From Flavobacteriales bacterium (lineage in GTDB: Bacteria; Bacteroidota; Bacteroidia; Flavobacteriales_F; PHOS-HE28), in NCBI GenBank assembly GCA_016719225.1, contig JADKAN010000002.1, positions 186,001 to 250,000 of the forward strand: DNA of 64,000 bases. The letters run 5' to 3'. Below, piece after piece: positions 43,990 to 52,852 of the stretch. Within the stretch, counting starts at the first letter, position 1; each line of letters starts with the position of its first letter. A model generated the notes under the pieces. That model searched no databases. It was not told the DNA's origin and was given only the letters and a program-made list of their open reading frames with translations. A program made the translations under genes and the position numbers.

Positions 43990-45111
43990 CTACGCGCTAT
44001 TGGTTTTCGCTTGAATGACTTCGATCAACTCCGGATAAAGCGTCCCGTCCCTTGCGAGAAGTTCCTCTTCCTCGCGGATCCGCTGCCGCAATCCATCGGG
44101 ATCGTTGATGGCTTTGGTCTTGGTACTGCGCGTGCTGCGGCCTTTGCGCCAAGCACGCTGTGCTTCGATGGGCAGTTGATGGATCTCGCGGCAGCTTGGT
44201 GAGCAGCATCTCGCGTATTTCGTTGCACAAGCCTCGCACTGCACCAATAGCATATTGCAAGTGGCTTCCTGGCAATTGCTGATGCGATCGCTCGTCGCAC
44301 CGCATTGCATACAGGTGCTCACCACGTCATCAGTAATGCGTTCCGCAAGGCGTTCATCGAATACGAAGTTCTGCCCTTTGTATCGGCTCTCCAGTCCTTG
44401 CGCTTTGATCTGCCGCGCATAGTCGATGATGCCACCGTGCAACTGGTTCACGTTCGCGAAGCCATGATGCTTCAGGTATGCACTGGCCTTTTCGCAGCGG
44501 ATGCCACCTGTGCAATAGAGCAGGACTTCCTTTTCCTCCTGGCCTTTCATCACCTCCTTCACTTCCTCGATGGCTCCACGGAAGGTGTCGGCTTTCGGCA
44601 GGTACGCACCCTCGAAATGCCCGATCAGGCACTCGTAGCTATTGCGCATGTCGATCACCAGCGCGCCCTCCTCCAGCTTGCGGTTGAAATTTTCGGCATC
44701 CAAGTGGGAGCCCACGTTGGTCACATCATAGGCATCGTCTGCAAGGCCGTCCGCCACGATCTTCTCACGCACCTTGATCTTCAGTTTCAGGAAGCTCTTA
44801 CCGTCGTCCTCCACCGCGATCTTCCATGGCATTCCCTGAAAGGCCACATGTGCATCCAAGGACGATCGGAATGCATCCAAATTCGCCCTTGGCAAGCTTA
44901 TCTGCGCGTTGACACCTTCCTGCGATAAGTAGATCCGTCCCAGCACGCCGAGTTGTTCCCATTCCGTGTAAAGCGCATGGCGCAGGGCTTCCGTGCCGGT
45001 AAGCCGCACGTAGCGGTAAAAGGAGAGCGTGGTGCGCTCAACAACCTCGGCCGCCAGCCGTTCACGGAGCAGTTCGGGGTGCAACAGGTTGCGCAGGCGG
45101 TGCGTTTCCAT
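43990..45111 (-). CDS. trhO: tRNA uridine(34) hydroxylase, rhodanese-type (TrhO/YceA)
   Basis: A 373-residue rhodanese-domain protein. TrhO hydroxylates U34 of certain tRNAs as the first step to 5-carboxymethoxy- or 5-methoxyuridine. An N-terminal ferredoxin-like domain (SFYRYVRLTGTEALR, GRIYLSQEGVNAQIS) is followed by the rhodanese domain with the active-site loop YCTGGIRCEKA and the NQLHGGIIDYA segment. A Cys-rich C-terminal part (CMQCGATSDRISNC, CATKYARCCSPSC) is typical. The ATG at 45111 was chosen over the longer frame because of the family start and a -7 element five bases ahead. Confidence 0.9.
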   Translation of the reverse strand: METHRLRNLLHPELLRERLAAEVVERTTLSFYRYVRLTGTEALRHALYTEWEQLGVLGRIYLSQEGVNAQISLPRANLDAFRSSLDAHVAFQGMPWKIAVEDDGKSFLKLKIKVREKIVADGLADDAYDVTNVGSHLDAENFNRKLEEGALVIDMRNSYECLIGHFEGAYLPKADTFRGAIEEVKEVMKGQEEKEVLLYCTGGIRCEKASAYLKHHGFANVNQLHGGIIDYARQIKAQGLESRYKGQNFVFDERLAERITDDVVSTCMQCGATSDRISNCQEATCNMLLVQCEACATKYARCCSPSCREIHQLPIEAQRAWRKGRSTRSTKTKAINDPDGLRQRIREEEELLARDGTLYPELIEVIQAKTNSA

Positions 45112-45116
45112 TGGTG

Positions 45117-45124
45117 CGAATTTA
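45117..45124 (-). promoter_or_regulatory. Predicted -7 element five bases before trhO
   Basis: Minus strand TAAATTCG, five bases, ATG. One mismatch to TAnnTTTG. Confidence 0.45.
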
Positions 45125-45154
45125 CGGATCCGTTCCCGGTGTCCGGCTCTCTGG

Positions 45155-45162
45155 TAGCTTTG
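45155..45162 (+). promoter_or_regulatory. Predicted -7 promoter element of the threonine dehydrogenase gene
   Basis: TAGCTTTG, a full match to TAnnTTTG, 35 bases before the ATG at 45198. It is divergent from the trhO element within an 86-base gap. Confidence 0.5.
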
Positions 45163-45197
45163 GCTCCACCTTCTGAGCAAGGAAAATGGAATATGGA

Positions 45198-46142
45198 ATG
45201 ACCAAGAAGATCCTCGTTATCGGCTCCAGTGGCCAGATCGGCACCGAACTGGTTGAAGGCCTGCGCGCTCGCTTCGGTGCGGAGAACGTGGTAGCCAGCG
45301 ACATCAAGGAACCACAGGTGAAGCAGGACGGGCCCTTCGCCATGGTGGATGCCATGGACCGGCGCGGCATTGAGCGCGTCATTGAAAAGCATGGAATTAC
45401 GGAAGTATACCTGCTGGCGGCCTTGTTGAGCGCTACGGCGGAAAAAGACCCGGCTTTCGCATGGAAGCTGAACATGGAGAGCCTGCTCATCATCCTGGAA
45501 CTGGCACGCGAGGGCAAACTGAAGAAGGTCTACTGGCCCAGTAGCATCGCGGTGTTCGGCCCTACTACGCCGAAGGACAATACCCCGCAGCAGACCGTCA
45601 CCGAGCCGAGTACCGTTTACGGCATCAGCAAGCTGGCCGGTGAAGGTTGGTGCCGCTACTACAACAAGCGCTACGGCGTGGACGTACGCAGCATCCGCTA
45701 TCCCGGCCTCATTGGCTGGAAGAGCGCTCCGGGTGGCGGCACAACGGATTACGCCGTGCACATCTTCCACGAGGTGATCAAAAGCGCGGCTTATACCAGT
45801 TTTCTGGGACCGAAGAGCACCCTGCCGATGATGTACATGCCGGATGCCATCCGCGCTACCATTGACCTGATGGAAGCCCCTTCGGAACAGGTCAAGGAGC
45901 GGGGCAGTTACAACATTGCGGGAATGAGCTTCGATCCGGAGCAGATCGCCACAGAGCTGAGGAGGTATTATCCCGACTTCAAAATGAGCTACGCCCCCGA
46001 CGAGCGCCAAGCCTATGCGGACAGCTGGCCACGCAGCATTGACGACAGCACCGCGCGGAAGGATTGGGGGTGGAAGCCTGAATTCGACCTCAAGGCAATG
46101 GTGGACGACATGGTGCTGCACCTGAGGAAGCAGTTAGCCTGA
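45198..46142 (+). CDS. L-threonine 3-dehydrogenase, short-chain (epimerase-like) type
   Basis: A 314-residue extended SDR protein. Its start, MTKKILVIGSSGQIGTELVEGL, with GxxGxxG NAD-binding motif and the catalytic YGISK (Tyr-x3-Lys), plus the segments YWPSSIAVFGP, RYPGLIGWKSAPGGGTTDYA and STLPMMYMPDAIRATIDLME, match the SDR-type threonine dehydrogenases known from Flavobacterium and Cupriavidus (EC 1.1.1.103). They oxidise threonine to 2-amino-3-ketobutyrate with NAD. Another ATG at 45186 adds four residues; the later one fits the family better. A UDP-sugar epimerase role is less likely because of the specific C-terminal motifs. Confidence 0.88.
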   Translation: MTKKILVIGSSGQIGTELVEGLRARFGAENVVASDIKEPQVKQDGPFAMVDAMDRRGIERVIEKHGITEVYLLAALLSATAEKDPAFAWKLNMESLLIILELAREGKLKKVYWPSSIAVFGPTTPKDNTPQQTVTEPSTVYGISKLAGEGWCRYYNKRYGVDVRSIRYPGLIGWKSAPGGGTTDYAVHIFHEVIKSAAYTSFLGPKSTLPMMYMPDAIRATIDLMEAPSEQVKERGSYNIAGMSFDPEQIATELRRYYPDFKMSYAPDERQAYADSWPRSIDDSTARKDWGWKPEFDLKAMVDDMVLHLRKQLA

Positions 46143-46224
46143 ACCACCGCGTGAAACCTTCGCTTTAGTGCCTCCGTAAACACGGTAGGCTCTGTTGGGG
46201 CCTTATCCGGAGATGACCCTTGGA

Positions 46225-47106
46225 ATGCGCCGCATACCCACCATTGCGCTGGTGATGGTCCTAGCTTGCCAAAGTGCATGGGCCCAGGCCGGCACAGTTG
46301 CCGATACGCTGAACCGCACCGATGAACTAGGGCGCAAACAGGGCTGGTGGCAGGTGCAATCCCCTGTACCCGACAAACCCCAGTACCAGGACGGCCAACT
46401 GGTGGAAGAAGGGCGTTATAACGACAACAAACGTGTCGGCATCTGGAAGCGCTATTGGCCGAATGGAAAGCCGATGAGCGAGATCACCTACGTTTTCGGG
46501 CGGCCCAAAGGAGCCTACAGGACGTGGTATGAGGATGGTACCCCCGAGGAGCAGGGCGCATGGGACCTGGACCGGAACACCGGCAGCTTCAAGCGCTGGC
46601 ATCCGAACGGGCGACTTGCCCAGGATTTCATCTTCGATACCAACGGCCTACGGAACGGCGACCAGAAATACTACCGCGAGAACGGGAACCTCGAAGCGGA
46701 GGTCACCATACAAAAGGGCAGGGAAGAGGGCGAATTGAAACGATACTACGCCAATGGCGACCTGGCCGAAACAGCAGAGTTCGATGGCGGGGTGGCGGAT
46801 GTGAATTCCTTCAAGAGCTATGAACCCAAACGCAGGACCGTGGACCTGCCCTTGCCCAAGGAAGCCGTTGCCGCACCCGCCAAGACCGCGGAGGAAGCAC
46901 CCAACAGCACACTTTTCAAAGCCGAGGGCTGGAACACCCTGTACGACCTACAGCACCGTTTGGCCCAGCAGGGCGAATACCGCGGGGGGCGGCTCTGGCA
47001 GGGCAAGATCTACCGATATGACAAGAACGGTATCCTCACCGGAGTGGAAGTCTACGTGAACGGGCGTTATGCCGGCAAGGCACAACTTTCCGAAGACGAC
47101 AAATAG
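46225..47106 (+). CDS. Secreted MORN-repeat (YwqK-like) protein
   Basis: A 293-residue exported protein with a signal peptide (MRRIPTIALVMVLACQSAWA). The middle holds about five MORN-variant repeats of ~22 residues of the type VGIWKRYWPNGKPMSEITY, GSFKRWHPNGRLAQD and GELKRYYANGDLAETAEF. After a Pro/Ala linker one more repeat-like part (GKIYRYDKNGILTGVEVYVNG) ends the chain. Databases often call this family 'toxin-antitoxin YwqK family antitoxin', but there is no toxin gene beside it, so that name should not be read as function. The longest frame starts at a TTG at 46195; the ATG at 46225 (or 46213) fits the signal peptide. Confidence 0.85.
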   Translation: MRRIPTIALVMVLACQSAWAQAGTVADTLNRTDELGRKQGWWQVQSPVPDKPQYQDGQLVEEGRYNDNKRVGIWKRYWPNGKPMSEITYVFGRPKGAYRTWYEDGTPEEQGAWDLDRNTGSFKRWHPNGRLAQDFIFDTNGLRNGDQKYYRENGNLEAEVTIQKGREEGELKRYYANGDLAETAEFDGGVADVNSFKSYEPKRRTVDLPLPKEAVAAPAKTAEEAPNSTLFKAEGWNTLYDLQHRLAQQGEYRGGRLWQGKIYRYDKNGILTGVEVYVNGRYAGKAQLSEDDK

Positions 47107-47165
47107 GCGGTTACTTGCGCATTCGCCAAACTTCTTGAACAAGCGTAACAGAACCCGCGCCCACA

Positions 47166-47173
47166 TACATTTG
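47166..47173 (+). promoter_or_regulatory. Predicted -7 promoter element of gdhA
   Basis: TACATTTG, a full match to TAnnTTTG, giving a leader of about 60 bases before the ATG at 47239. This is one of the longer leaders here. Confidence 0.5.
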
Positions 47174-47238
47174 CGCCCGGATCTCAGCCCGATATCCTTC
47201 GGGAACGTGGGATCCACCACCCAAAACCAAACATTTTA

Positions 47239-48606
47239 ATGGCAAAGTCGACAGGTGCTTCCACCAAGGCGGTCGAGGAGTTCATGGCCTATGTGAAGGT
47301 CAGGAACGCGAACGAGCCTGAATTTTTGCAAGCCGTGCATGAAGTGGCCGAAATGGTCATTCCATTCATCGGTACGAACCCGAAGTATAAAGGGAAAATG
47401 CTCTTGGAGCGGATGGTAGAGCCCGAGCGCACCATCAGCTTCCGCATCCCTTGGGTGGACGACAAGGGCAATATCCAGGTCAACCGCGGTTATCGCGTCC
47501 AGTTCAACAGCGCTATCGGGCCTTACAAAGGGGGGCTGCGTTTCCACCCGAGTGTGAACCTCAGCATCCTGAAGTTCCTCGGATTCGAGCAGACGTTCAA
47601 GAACAGCCTTACCACATTGCCCATGGGCGGTGGCAAGGGCGGCAGCGATTTCGACCCCAAGGGAAAGACGGACAGTGAGGTGATGCGGTTCTGCCAAAGC
47701 TTTATGACCGAACTCTTCCGCCATATCGGCCCCAATACGGACGTGCCTGCAGGTGATATCGGTGTCGGCGGACGGGAGATCGGCTTCCTGTTCGGCCAGT
47801 ACAAGCGCTTGGCCAATGAGTTCACCGGTGTGCTTACCGGAAAGGCGCGCAGCTGGGGAGGCTCTATCATGCGCCCGGAGGCTACCGGCTATGGTTGCGT
47901 ATACTTTGCAGAGGAGATGATGAACCGTAACAAGACCGGTTTCAAGGGCAAGATCGTCGCGGTAAGCGGTAGCGGGAACGTGGCACAGTATGCCATCGAA
48001 AAGGCCACGGCATTAGGCGGTAAGGTGGTGACCTGCTCGGACAGCGACGGGGCCATTTTCGATCCGAACGGTATCACTGGTGAAAAGCTGGCCTTCATCA
48101 TGGAATTGAAGAATGTGAAGCGCGGCCGCATCGAAGAGTACGCCAAGAAATTCAAGGGGGCCAAGTATACCCAGGGCGCCCGGGTGTGGGACGTGGTGGA
48201 CAAGCTGGACGTGGCCATGCCTTGCGCCACACAGAACGAACTGAACGGCAAGAACGCGAAAGAACTGATCAAGAAAGGTGTGAAATACGTGGCGGAGGGC
48301 GCCAACATGCCTTGCGATCTGGAAGCGACCTCCCTGTTCTTGAGCGCGGGTGTGGTCTTCGCTCCCGGAAAGGCCAGCAACGCCGGCGGCGTGGCTACCA
48401 GCGGGTTGGAAATGACCCAGAACAGCATCCGCTTGAGCTGGACCAAGGAGGAAGTGGATTCCAAGTTGCACGCCATCATGAAGGATATCCACTCGGCCTG
48501 TGTGAAGTATGGTGCCGAAGGCAAGTCGGTGAACTACGTTAAGGGCGCGAACATCGCTGGCTTCGTGAAAGTGGCCGACGCCATGCTGGACCAAGGAGTG
48601 GTATGA
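47239..48606 (+). CDS. gdhA: NADP-type glutamate dehydrogenase
   Basis: Hexameric glutamate dehydrogenase of the bacterial 450-residue class (455 residues; EC 1.4.1.4 or 1.4.1.2). It interconverts 2-oxoglutarate plus ammonium and glutamate. Substrate-binding K97 (GPYKGGLRFHP), catalytic K133 (MGGGKGGSDFDPKGK) and D173 (DVPAGDIGVGGREIG) are in place. The Rossmann motif is VSGSGNVAQYA and ends near SDSDGAIFD; the acidic-residue position there does not settle NAD versus NADP. A single-gene unit with its own promoter and a strong terminator. Confidence 0.95.
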   Translation: MAKSTGASTKAVEEFMAYVKVRNANEPEFLQAVHEVAEMVIPFIGTNPKYKGKMLLERMVEPERTISFRIPWVDDKGNIQVNRGYRVQFNSAIGPYKGGLRFHPSVNLSILKFLGFEQTFKNSLTTLPMGGGKGGSDFDPKGKTDSEVMRFCQSFMTELFRHIGPNTDVPAGDIGVGGREIGFLFGQYKRLANEFTGVLTGKARSWGGSIMRPEATGYGCVYFAEEMMNRNKTGFKGKIVAVSGSGNVAQYAIEKATALGGKVVTCSDSDGAIFDPNGITGEKLAFIMELKNVKRGRIEEYAKKFKGAKYTQGARVWDVVDKLDVAMPCATQNELNGKNAKELIKKGVKYVAEGANMPCDLEATSLFLSAGVVFAPGKASNAGGVATSGLEMTQNSIRLSWTKEEVDSKLHAIMKDIHSACVKYGAEGKSVNYVKGANIAGFVKVADAMLDQGVV

Positions 48607-48622
48607 TCCAGAGCCACATTAG

Positions 48623-48660
48623 AACGAAAAAGCCCTGGATCTCTCCGGGGCTTTTTCGTT
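48623..48660. terminator. Bidirectional terminator between gdhA and the bacilliredoxin gene
   Basis: AACGAAAAAGCCC pairs with GGGCTTTTTCGTT (13 bp) around a 12-base loop. T runs are present on both strands, so it can serve both convergent genes. Confidence 0.92.
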
Positions 48661-48676
48661 TGAAGAAATGGCTAAC

Positions 48677-49087
48677 TCAACAGAACTCAGCGAAAACCAT
48701 TTTGAGGTGCTCGGCGATCATTTCCGCACTGCGGCCTTCGATGTGGTGACGCTCCACGAAGTGAACGAGCTTGCCGTCCTTGAACAGGCCTATCGCTGGG
48801 CTGCTGGGCGGGTAGGGGAGGAAGTGCTGGCGTGCTTGCATCACCGCATCGTTATCCACACCGGCAAAGACCGTGGTGAGGTGGTCGGGACGCTTATCGC
48901 CTTTCAGGGATGCTTTCACACCAGGGCGGCAAGCACCGGCGGCGCAACCGCAAACGCTGTTGACCACACAAAGCACGGTGCCGCTTTGCTTGAATGCGGC
49001 ATCAACTTGTGCCGGGGTCTTGAGTTCGGTAAAGCCGACCGTGGTGAGGTCTGCTACCATGGGGGAGGTCAATTCTGCTGGATACAT
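48677..49087 (-). CDS. BrxA/BrxB family bacilliredoxin
   Basis: A 136-residue thioredoxin-fold protein with the CGC active site (NSVCGCAAGACRPG, Cys 46 and Cys 48), as in bacilliredoxins BrxA/BrxB (YphP/YqiW), which take bacillithiol off oxidised proteins. The C-terminal motif FVERHHIEGRSAEMI and the final Cys residue are family-typical. It implies that this organism makes bacillithiol or a related low-molecular-weight thiol, which is inference. It faces gdhA across a shared terminator. Confidence 0.93.
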   Translation of the reverse strand: MYPAELTSPMVADLTTVGFTELKTPAQVDAAFKQSGTVLCVVNSVCGCAAGACRPGVKASLKGDKRPDHLTTVFAGVDNDAVMQARQHFLPYPPSSPAIGLFKDGKLVHFVERHHIEGRSAEMIAEHLKMVFAEFC

Positions 49088-49106
49088 CGGCTTTTGTTTG
49101 ATGGTG

Positions 49107-49114
49107 CAAAGATA
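49107..49114 (-). promoter_or_regulatory. Predicted -7 promoter element of the bacilliredoxin gene
   Basis: Minus strand TATCTTTG, a full match to TAnnTTTG, 19 bases before the ATG at 49087. Confidence 0.5.
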
Positions 49115-49359
49115 CCTACCATGGAAGGAATGGGGTAGAACGCATCAAGCAATGCCTGTAGGCAGGCGCAGTGCGCAGTGACGTATACAGAATGCTGGAC
49201 CTTATTCGGAACCCGGGTCACTATTGTTCATTATCGGCCTCAACGATCAGCGGCAGCCGCATCCCCTTAACACACATACCCTCATGCCGGTCGCGGCACA
49301 TCCGAATATCTCATTGCAATACACTCCGCCGTGGTTGGCTGACCATCGGACAACGCGTG

Positions 49360-49626
49360 CTATCCCTTCGCCTCGCGGAACTCCTTCACGAAGCCCGCGA
49401 TGTGTTTTCGGAAGAAGATGAAGAGCAGCACATAGGGCACTGCCATCATGAAAAGAATGCCCTTGTTCAGTCCGGCACCCACGGCTTGGCTTCCGCCGTA
49501 AACGTTACCTCCCGGCTGTGATCCGGCCACGGCCTTGCACATGGAGCACCCTTGCGCAAAGAGCTCCGGACCGCAGGCCAGGAGCAGCAACACCGCCAAG
49601 AACAGGGTGAAGGACCGAAGTTTCAT
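49360..49626 (-). CDS. Small CxxC membrane protein of the oxidase operon
   Basis: An 88-residue protein with a signal peptide (MKLRSFTLFLAVLLLLACGPELFAQ), a CSMCKA motif right after the cleavage site, and one C-terminal membrane helix (GILFMMAVPYVLLFIFF) ending in a basic tail. Similar unnamed small proteins are common next to SCO and DUF420 genes in Bacteroidota. The exposed CxxC pair suggests copper or thiol chemistry during oxidase assembly, which is inference only. Last gene of the minus-strand oxidase operon, 16 bases after DUF420. The 270 bases downstream hold no gene I can support. Confidence 0.75.
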   Translation of the reverse strand: MKLRSFTLFLAVLLLLACGPELFAQGCSMCKAVAGSQPGGNVYGGSQAVGAGLNKGILFMMAVPYVLLFIFFRKHIAGFVKEFREAKG

Positions 49627-49642
49627 GGTACAAAGCTACGCT

Positions 49643-50173
49643 TCAATAATAGGGTGCACAGAAGAGGTAAACGGCCACTCCGGTACAACTGACATAGAAC
49701 CAGATCGGCAAGGTCCAACGGGCGATACGCCGATGCTTATCGAACTGGCCGCTGAGCGCGCGGAAAAGAGTGATGAAGACCAGTGGAACGATCGCTGCTG
49801 CCAGCACGATGTGGCTGATGAGCACGGGGTAGTACACCCATCCGAAGGCACCTTGGTACTTCACCGAAGGAAAAGCGCCATGCTGCGTCACGTAGCTCAC
49901 CAGGAACGCAGCGCTTAAACCAACGGCCATGCCCATCAAGCGGCGATGGAGCAGCACATCCTTGCCCCGGATGGCCCGCCAGGCGGAGTAAAGCACCAAC
50001 GCACAACTGCCATTGAGGTAAGCGTTCACCTTGGGCAATGTGCCCTGAGACAGGTTGCCCACGTTGATGAAATTGGGACCCAAGTAGAGAAACGCGATCA
50101 CGGTCAGGAGCAATGCGCTCAAGGTCCATATCGCGACCGTGGCACCTTTTTCGGATACCGCGGGCTTGTTCAT
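49643..50173 (-). CDS. DUF420 domain protein (CtaM/YozB-like)
   Basis: Membrane protein of 176 residues with about five hydrophobic helices. Family marks are NAYLNGSCALVLYSAWRAIR, LHRRLMGMAVGLSAAFLVSY and YYPVLISHIVLAAAIVPLV, which hold conserved His residues. DUF420 proteins such as CtaM help to assemble heme-copper oxidases. Four-base overlap with the SCO gene upstream (ATGA). Confidence 0.9.
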   Translation of the reverse strand: MNKPAVSEKGATVAIWTLSALLLTVIAFLYLGPNFINVGNLSQGTLPKVNAYLNGSCALVLYSAWRAIRGKDVLLHRRLMGMAVGLSAAFLVSYVTQHGAFPSVKYQGAFGWVYYPVLISHIVLAAAIVPLVFITLFRALSGQFDKHRRIARWTLPIWFYVSCTGVAVYLFCAPYY

Positions 50174-50862
50174 GAGCGTTTCTTGGCGCGGTCGTGCTCC
50201 TCACGCAGCAGCATGTTGAGGTCCGTCATCAGGTCCCGCATGGCATCCGTGCTTGTGCCGTCGTACATCCCGCGGATGTGGTGACGCTTGTCCACCAGCA
50301 CGAACTGTGGCGAATGCACGAAATTCTCCGCTGCGCTGCTGCCCGCACTGGCGCTGAGCAAATACCCCAAATTGCCTTGGCGATAGATATCAGGAGCATT
50401 GCCAGTCAGGAATTTCCAACGTTTTGGGTCCGCTTCCAAGCGCTTGGCATAGGCCTTCAGTACCTCCGGCGTATCGTGTTCAGGGTCAACGGTATGGCTA
50501 AGGAAGAGCACGTCATCGTACTCATGTCCGTCCAATTGGAGCTGCAATTGCTGCATCTGCACGCTCATTTTGGGGCAGATGCTGGTACAACGGGTGAAAA
50601 AGAAATCCACCACGAGCACCTTGTTCTCCACGTCCTTATCCGTGAAAGGCTTTCCATCCTCGTCCGTGAAGTGGAACGGAGGGACGGTGAAATAGGCGGT
50701 ATCACCAGGAGCCAGCGCTTCCCGTTCACCGATATAAGGCAGGTAACTGTAATTGCCCACACTGCCCCAAAAGAGGAACATCGCTGCCGGGACCAACACC
50801 AGCATGAACAGCAGTATGGCCCACTTTTTCACCTTGCTTGCCTTCTCGGCCCCGTTCTTCAC
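50170..50862 (-). CDS. SCO family copper chaperone
   Basis: A 230-residue thioredoxin-like protein anchored by one N-terminal helix (WAILLFMLVLVPAAMFLFWG). The copper-binding CxxxC is C92/C96 in FFFTRCTSICPKMS and the His is H183 in ENFVHSPQFVLVDK; SHTVDPEHDTPEVLKAYA is typical. SCO proteins deliver copper to the CuA site of cytochrome oxidase subunit II or reduce its thiols. Overlaps the subunit IV gene and the DUF420 gene by four bases each. Confidence 0.95.
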   Translation of the reverse strand: MKNGAEKASKVKKWAILLFMLVLVPAAMFLFWGSVGNYSYLPYIGEREALAPGDTAYFTVPPFHFTDEDGKPFTDKDVENKVLVVDFFFTRCTSICPKMSVQMQQLQLQLDGHEYDDVLFLSHTVDPEHDTPEVLKAYAKRLEADPKRWKFLTGNAPDIYRQGNLGYLLSASAGSSAAENFVHSPQFVLVDKRHHIRGMYDGTSTDAMRDLMTDLNMLLREEHDRAKKRS

Positions 50863-51227
50863 AGGAACAGCTTAAGGGTCTCGTGGATGTAATTGGATTC
50901 CCAGATAGCAACGAAGATGAGGTACAATAGGAAGAGCGCGTAGGGCAGCAGGATGATACTGCGGATGTTCCGCCGCTCATCACCCAAGTGCATGAAGCTC
51001 ATCACGATATAGGTCGCTTTCACCAAGGTCAATGCGATGAATGTCCATTTCACCCAATGCCATGAACCTGGCATCCATGACCGCCAGAACACACCCAACA
51101 ATACTTCCGCGGAAGTGATAGCGGAAAGCAGGATGGTCACGAAGATGATCTTTTTGCGGATAATACGGCCCGCTTCCTCGCTGTGCCCGGCGTCCAGGCT
51201 ATATTCAATGATGTCGTCGCGTTCCAT
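50859..51227 (-). CDS. Cytochrome c oxidase subunit IV family protein
   Basis: A 122-residue membrane protein with three hydrophobic helices (IIFVTILLSAITSAEVLLGV; WTFIALTLVKATYIVMSFMHLG; ILLPYALFLLYLIFVAIWE). The LVKATYIVMSFMHLGDE segment is the hallmark of the bacterial CtaF/CoxIV-like family. It is an accessory, non-redox subunit of the oxidase. It starts 33 bases after the 282-residue subunit III gene. Confidence 0.9.
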   Translation of the reverse strand: MERDDIIEYSLDAGHSEEAGRIIRKKIIFVTILLSAITSAEVLLGVFWRSWMPGSWHWVKWTFIALTLVKATYIVMSFMHLGDERRNIRSIILLPYALFLLYLIFVAIWESNYIHETLKLFL

Positions 51228-51260
51228 TCAAACCGCCGTAGCCCGGCGAAGGCGTTTGGT

Positions 51261-52109
51261 TCAAACGAGGTAAAAGAAGGTGAAGACGAATACCCACACA
51301 AGGTCCACGAAGTGCCAGTACAGACCGGCCTTTTCCACCATTTCGTAATGTCCGCGGCGATGGAAGACACCCTTGATGACCATGATGAGCACGATGAAAT
51401 TGATGATGACCCCGCTGAACACGTGGAAACCATGGAAGCCGGTGATGAAGAAGAAGAAGTTCGCGTAGCTGGGCGGGCCGTACTCGTTCTCCACCATGTT
51501 GGCGCCGCTGGTCACATGCACGGCATTCTGGTAAAGCTTATAGGCCTCAGGCCCTTCCACTTTCTCTTCGCTGTGCGTGCTGCCGATGGTCATGGCGAAA
51601 GTGGCCGGGTCAATGGCTTCGCCATGCTCCGGATTTTCCTCCAAGAAGGCGGTCCGGCCGTCGGCCAAGGTTACTCGGGCATGGCTGCCGTGGATGAAGT
51701 GGCTCCACTCGTAGGCCTGTGATCCCACGAAAAATAAGCCTCCGATAACAGTAAGGAAGAGCCATTTCACAACGCCCTTCTTGTCCATGCGATGACCAGC
51801 TTCAACAGCCAGCACCATGGTAACGGAGCTGATAATGAGGATGAAGGTCATCAAAGCCACGTACATCAGGGGAGCGGAGCCGCTGATGCCGGGGAATTTG
51901 TTGAAGACGATCTCACCCACGGGCCACTCCATGCCGGGCATGAGCGAATGGCGTGCGAAACCGTAGGACACCAAGAGGCCGCTGAAGGTGAGGGCGTCCG
52001 AGACCAGGAAGAACCAGATCATCAGTTTGCCGTAGCTCACACTGAAGGGGGAGCGGCCGCCGCCCCACAGGACTTCGTTGCTCAATGTTTTGGATGCGTC
52101 GCCTGCCAT
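51261..52109 (-). CDS. Cytochrome c oxidase subunit III (insert-bearing paralogue)
   Basis: A 282-residue heme-copper oxidase subunit III. The family helices are clear: LMIWFFLVSDALTFSGLLVSYG, VALMTFILIISSVTMVLAVEA and the signatures FFFFITGFHGFHVFSGVIIN and GLYWHFVDLVWVFVFTFFYL. A hydrophilic stretch of about 75 residues (TLADGRTAFLEENPEHGEA to NMVENEYGPP) separates the middle helices, longer than in ordinary subunit III. The ATG at 52109 starts MAGDASKTLSNEVLWGG; the longer frame overlaps the previous gene. Subunits I and II are not in the window. Confidence 0.93.
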   Translation of the reverse strand: MAGDASKTLSNEVLWGGGRSPFSVSYGKLMIWFFLVSDALTFSGLLVSYGFARHSLMPGMEWPVGEIVFNKFPGISGSAPLMYVALMTFILIISSVTMVLAVEAGHRMDKKGVVKWLFLTVIGGLFFVGSQAYEWSHFIHGSHARVTLADGRTAFLEENPEHGEAIDPATFAMTIGSTHSEEKVEGPEAYKLYQNAVHVTSGANMVENEYGPPSYANFFFFITGFHGFHVFSGVIINFIVLIMVIKGVFHRRGHYEMVEKAGLYWHFVDLVWVFVFTFFYLV

Positions 52110-52132
52110 GTATCGGTAATTCGTGCGCAATG

Positions 52133-52852
52133 TTAGTGAACGTAGGCCAAGAACAAAAGTAGATAGACCCAAAGTCCGGCCAGGAAGTGCCAATACATCG
52201 TTCCGGCCCACAGTCCTTGGTGGTCTTCGCGGCCATAACGGCCCATGAACGACTTAATGGAAATGACCAACAAGGCGATCAAACCGCCGATGATGTGGGC
52301 ATAGTGGGCTCCGGTGAGCACAAAGAAGTAAGAGCTGGCGGCATTCTTGGTCTCGCTCATCTCGGCGTTCATCGGATGCTCTTGGGCAACATCACCGGGG
52401 AGGTAAAGTTGGTCCCCCGCTTTAACGAGTGTAATGCCCTTGCGGGTTATCGTATAGTCCGCTCCGTATTCGGCCCTTACGCTCTGAAGGTCGCCGGTAA
52501 CAGCGAAACCGTCACGGGAAAGCTGGCTCCACCCGTTGAACTGGAACCAGCTGAAGCCGAGACCCAGCAACAAGGTGATCACGGCCCACGGTGCAGGGGA
52601 TGCGCCTTTACGGGCTTGGACCAAGGCCATTTGAATGGAGGCGCTGCTCAATAGGATCAGGCCGGTACTGTACCAGAAGGACCTTGGTAACTTGAATTCT
52701 GCCCAATACAATGCGCCACCCTTGCTCACTAGGTAAGCGCTGGTAAGACCCGCGAAGAACATCACGATGGAGAACATCATGAGCCAAGTGAGCGACTTTT
52801 TCGCTTTCACGATGCGGCCGGTGTCTCGCACCGGCAGGACGGCTGCGTTCAT
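52133..52852 (-). CDS. Heme-copper oxidase subunit III (second paralogue)
   Basis: A 239-residue subunit III-like membrane protein, immediately upstream of the insert-bearing copy. Visible are SLTWLMMFSIVMFFAGLTSAYLV, SYFFVLTGAHYAHIIGGLIAL and TMYWHFLAGLWVYLLLFLAY, again with a polar insert (VRAEYGADYTITRKG and onwards) in the middle. Two subunit III genes in a row are usual in Bacteroidota caa3-type oxidase operons. Start ATG at 52852 overlaps the cyoE stop by four bases. Confidence 0.92.
   Translation of the reverse strand: MNAAVLPVRDTGRIVKAKKSLTWLMMFSIVMFFAGLTSAYLVSKGGALYWAEFKLPRSFWYSTGLILLSSASIQMALVQARKGASPAPWAVITLLLGLGFSWFQFNGWSQLSRDGFAVTGDLQSVRAEYGADYTITRKGITLVKAGDQLYLPGDVAQEHPMNAEMSETKNAASSYFFVLTGAHYAHIIGGLIALLVISIKSFMGRYGREDHQGLWAGTMYWHFLAGLWVYLLLFLAYVH

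Noticed and set aside
46195..47106. YwqK-type 'antitoxin' label for the MORN-repeat protein
   Set aside because: The database name is inherited. Here the protein has a signal peptide and no toxin gene beside it, so a toxin-antitoxin system is not supported.
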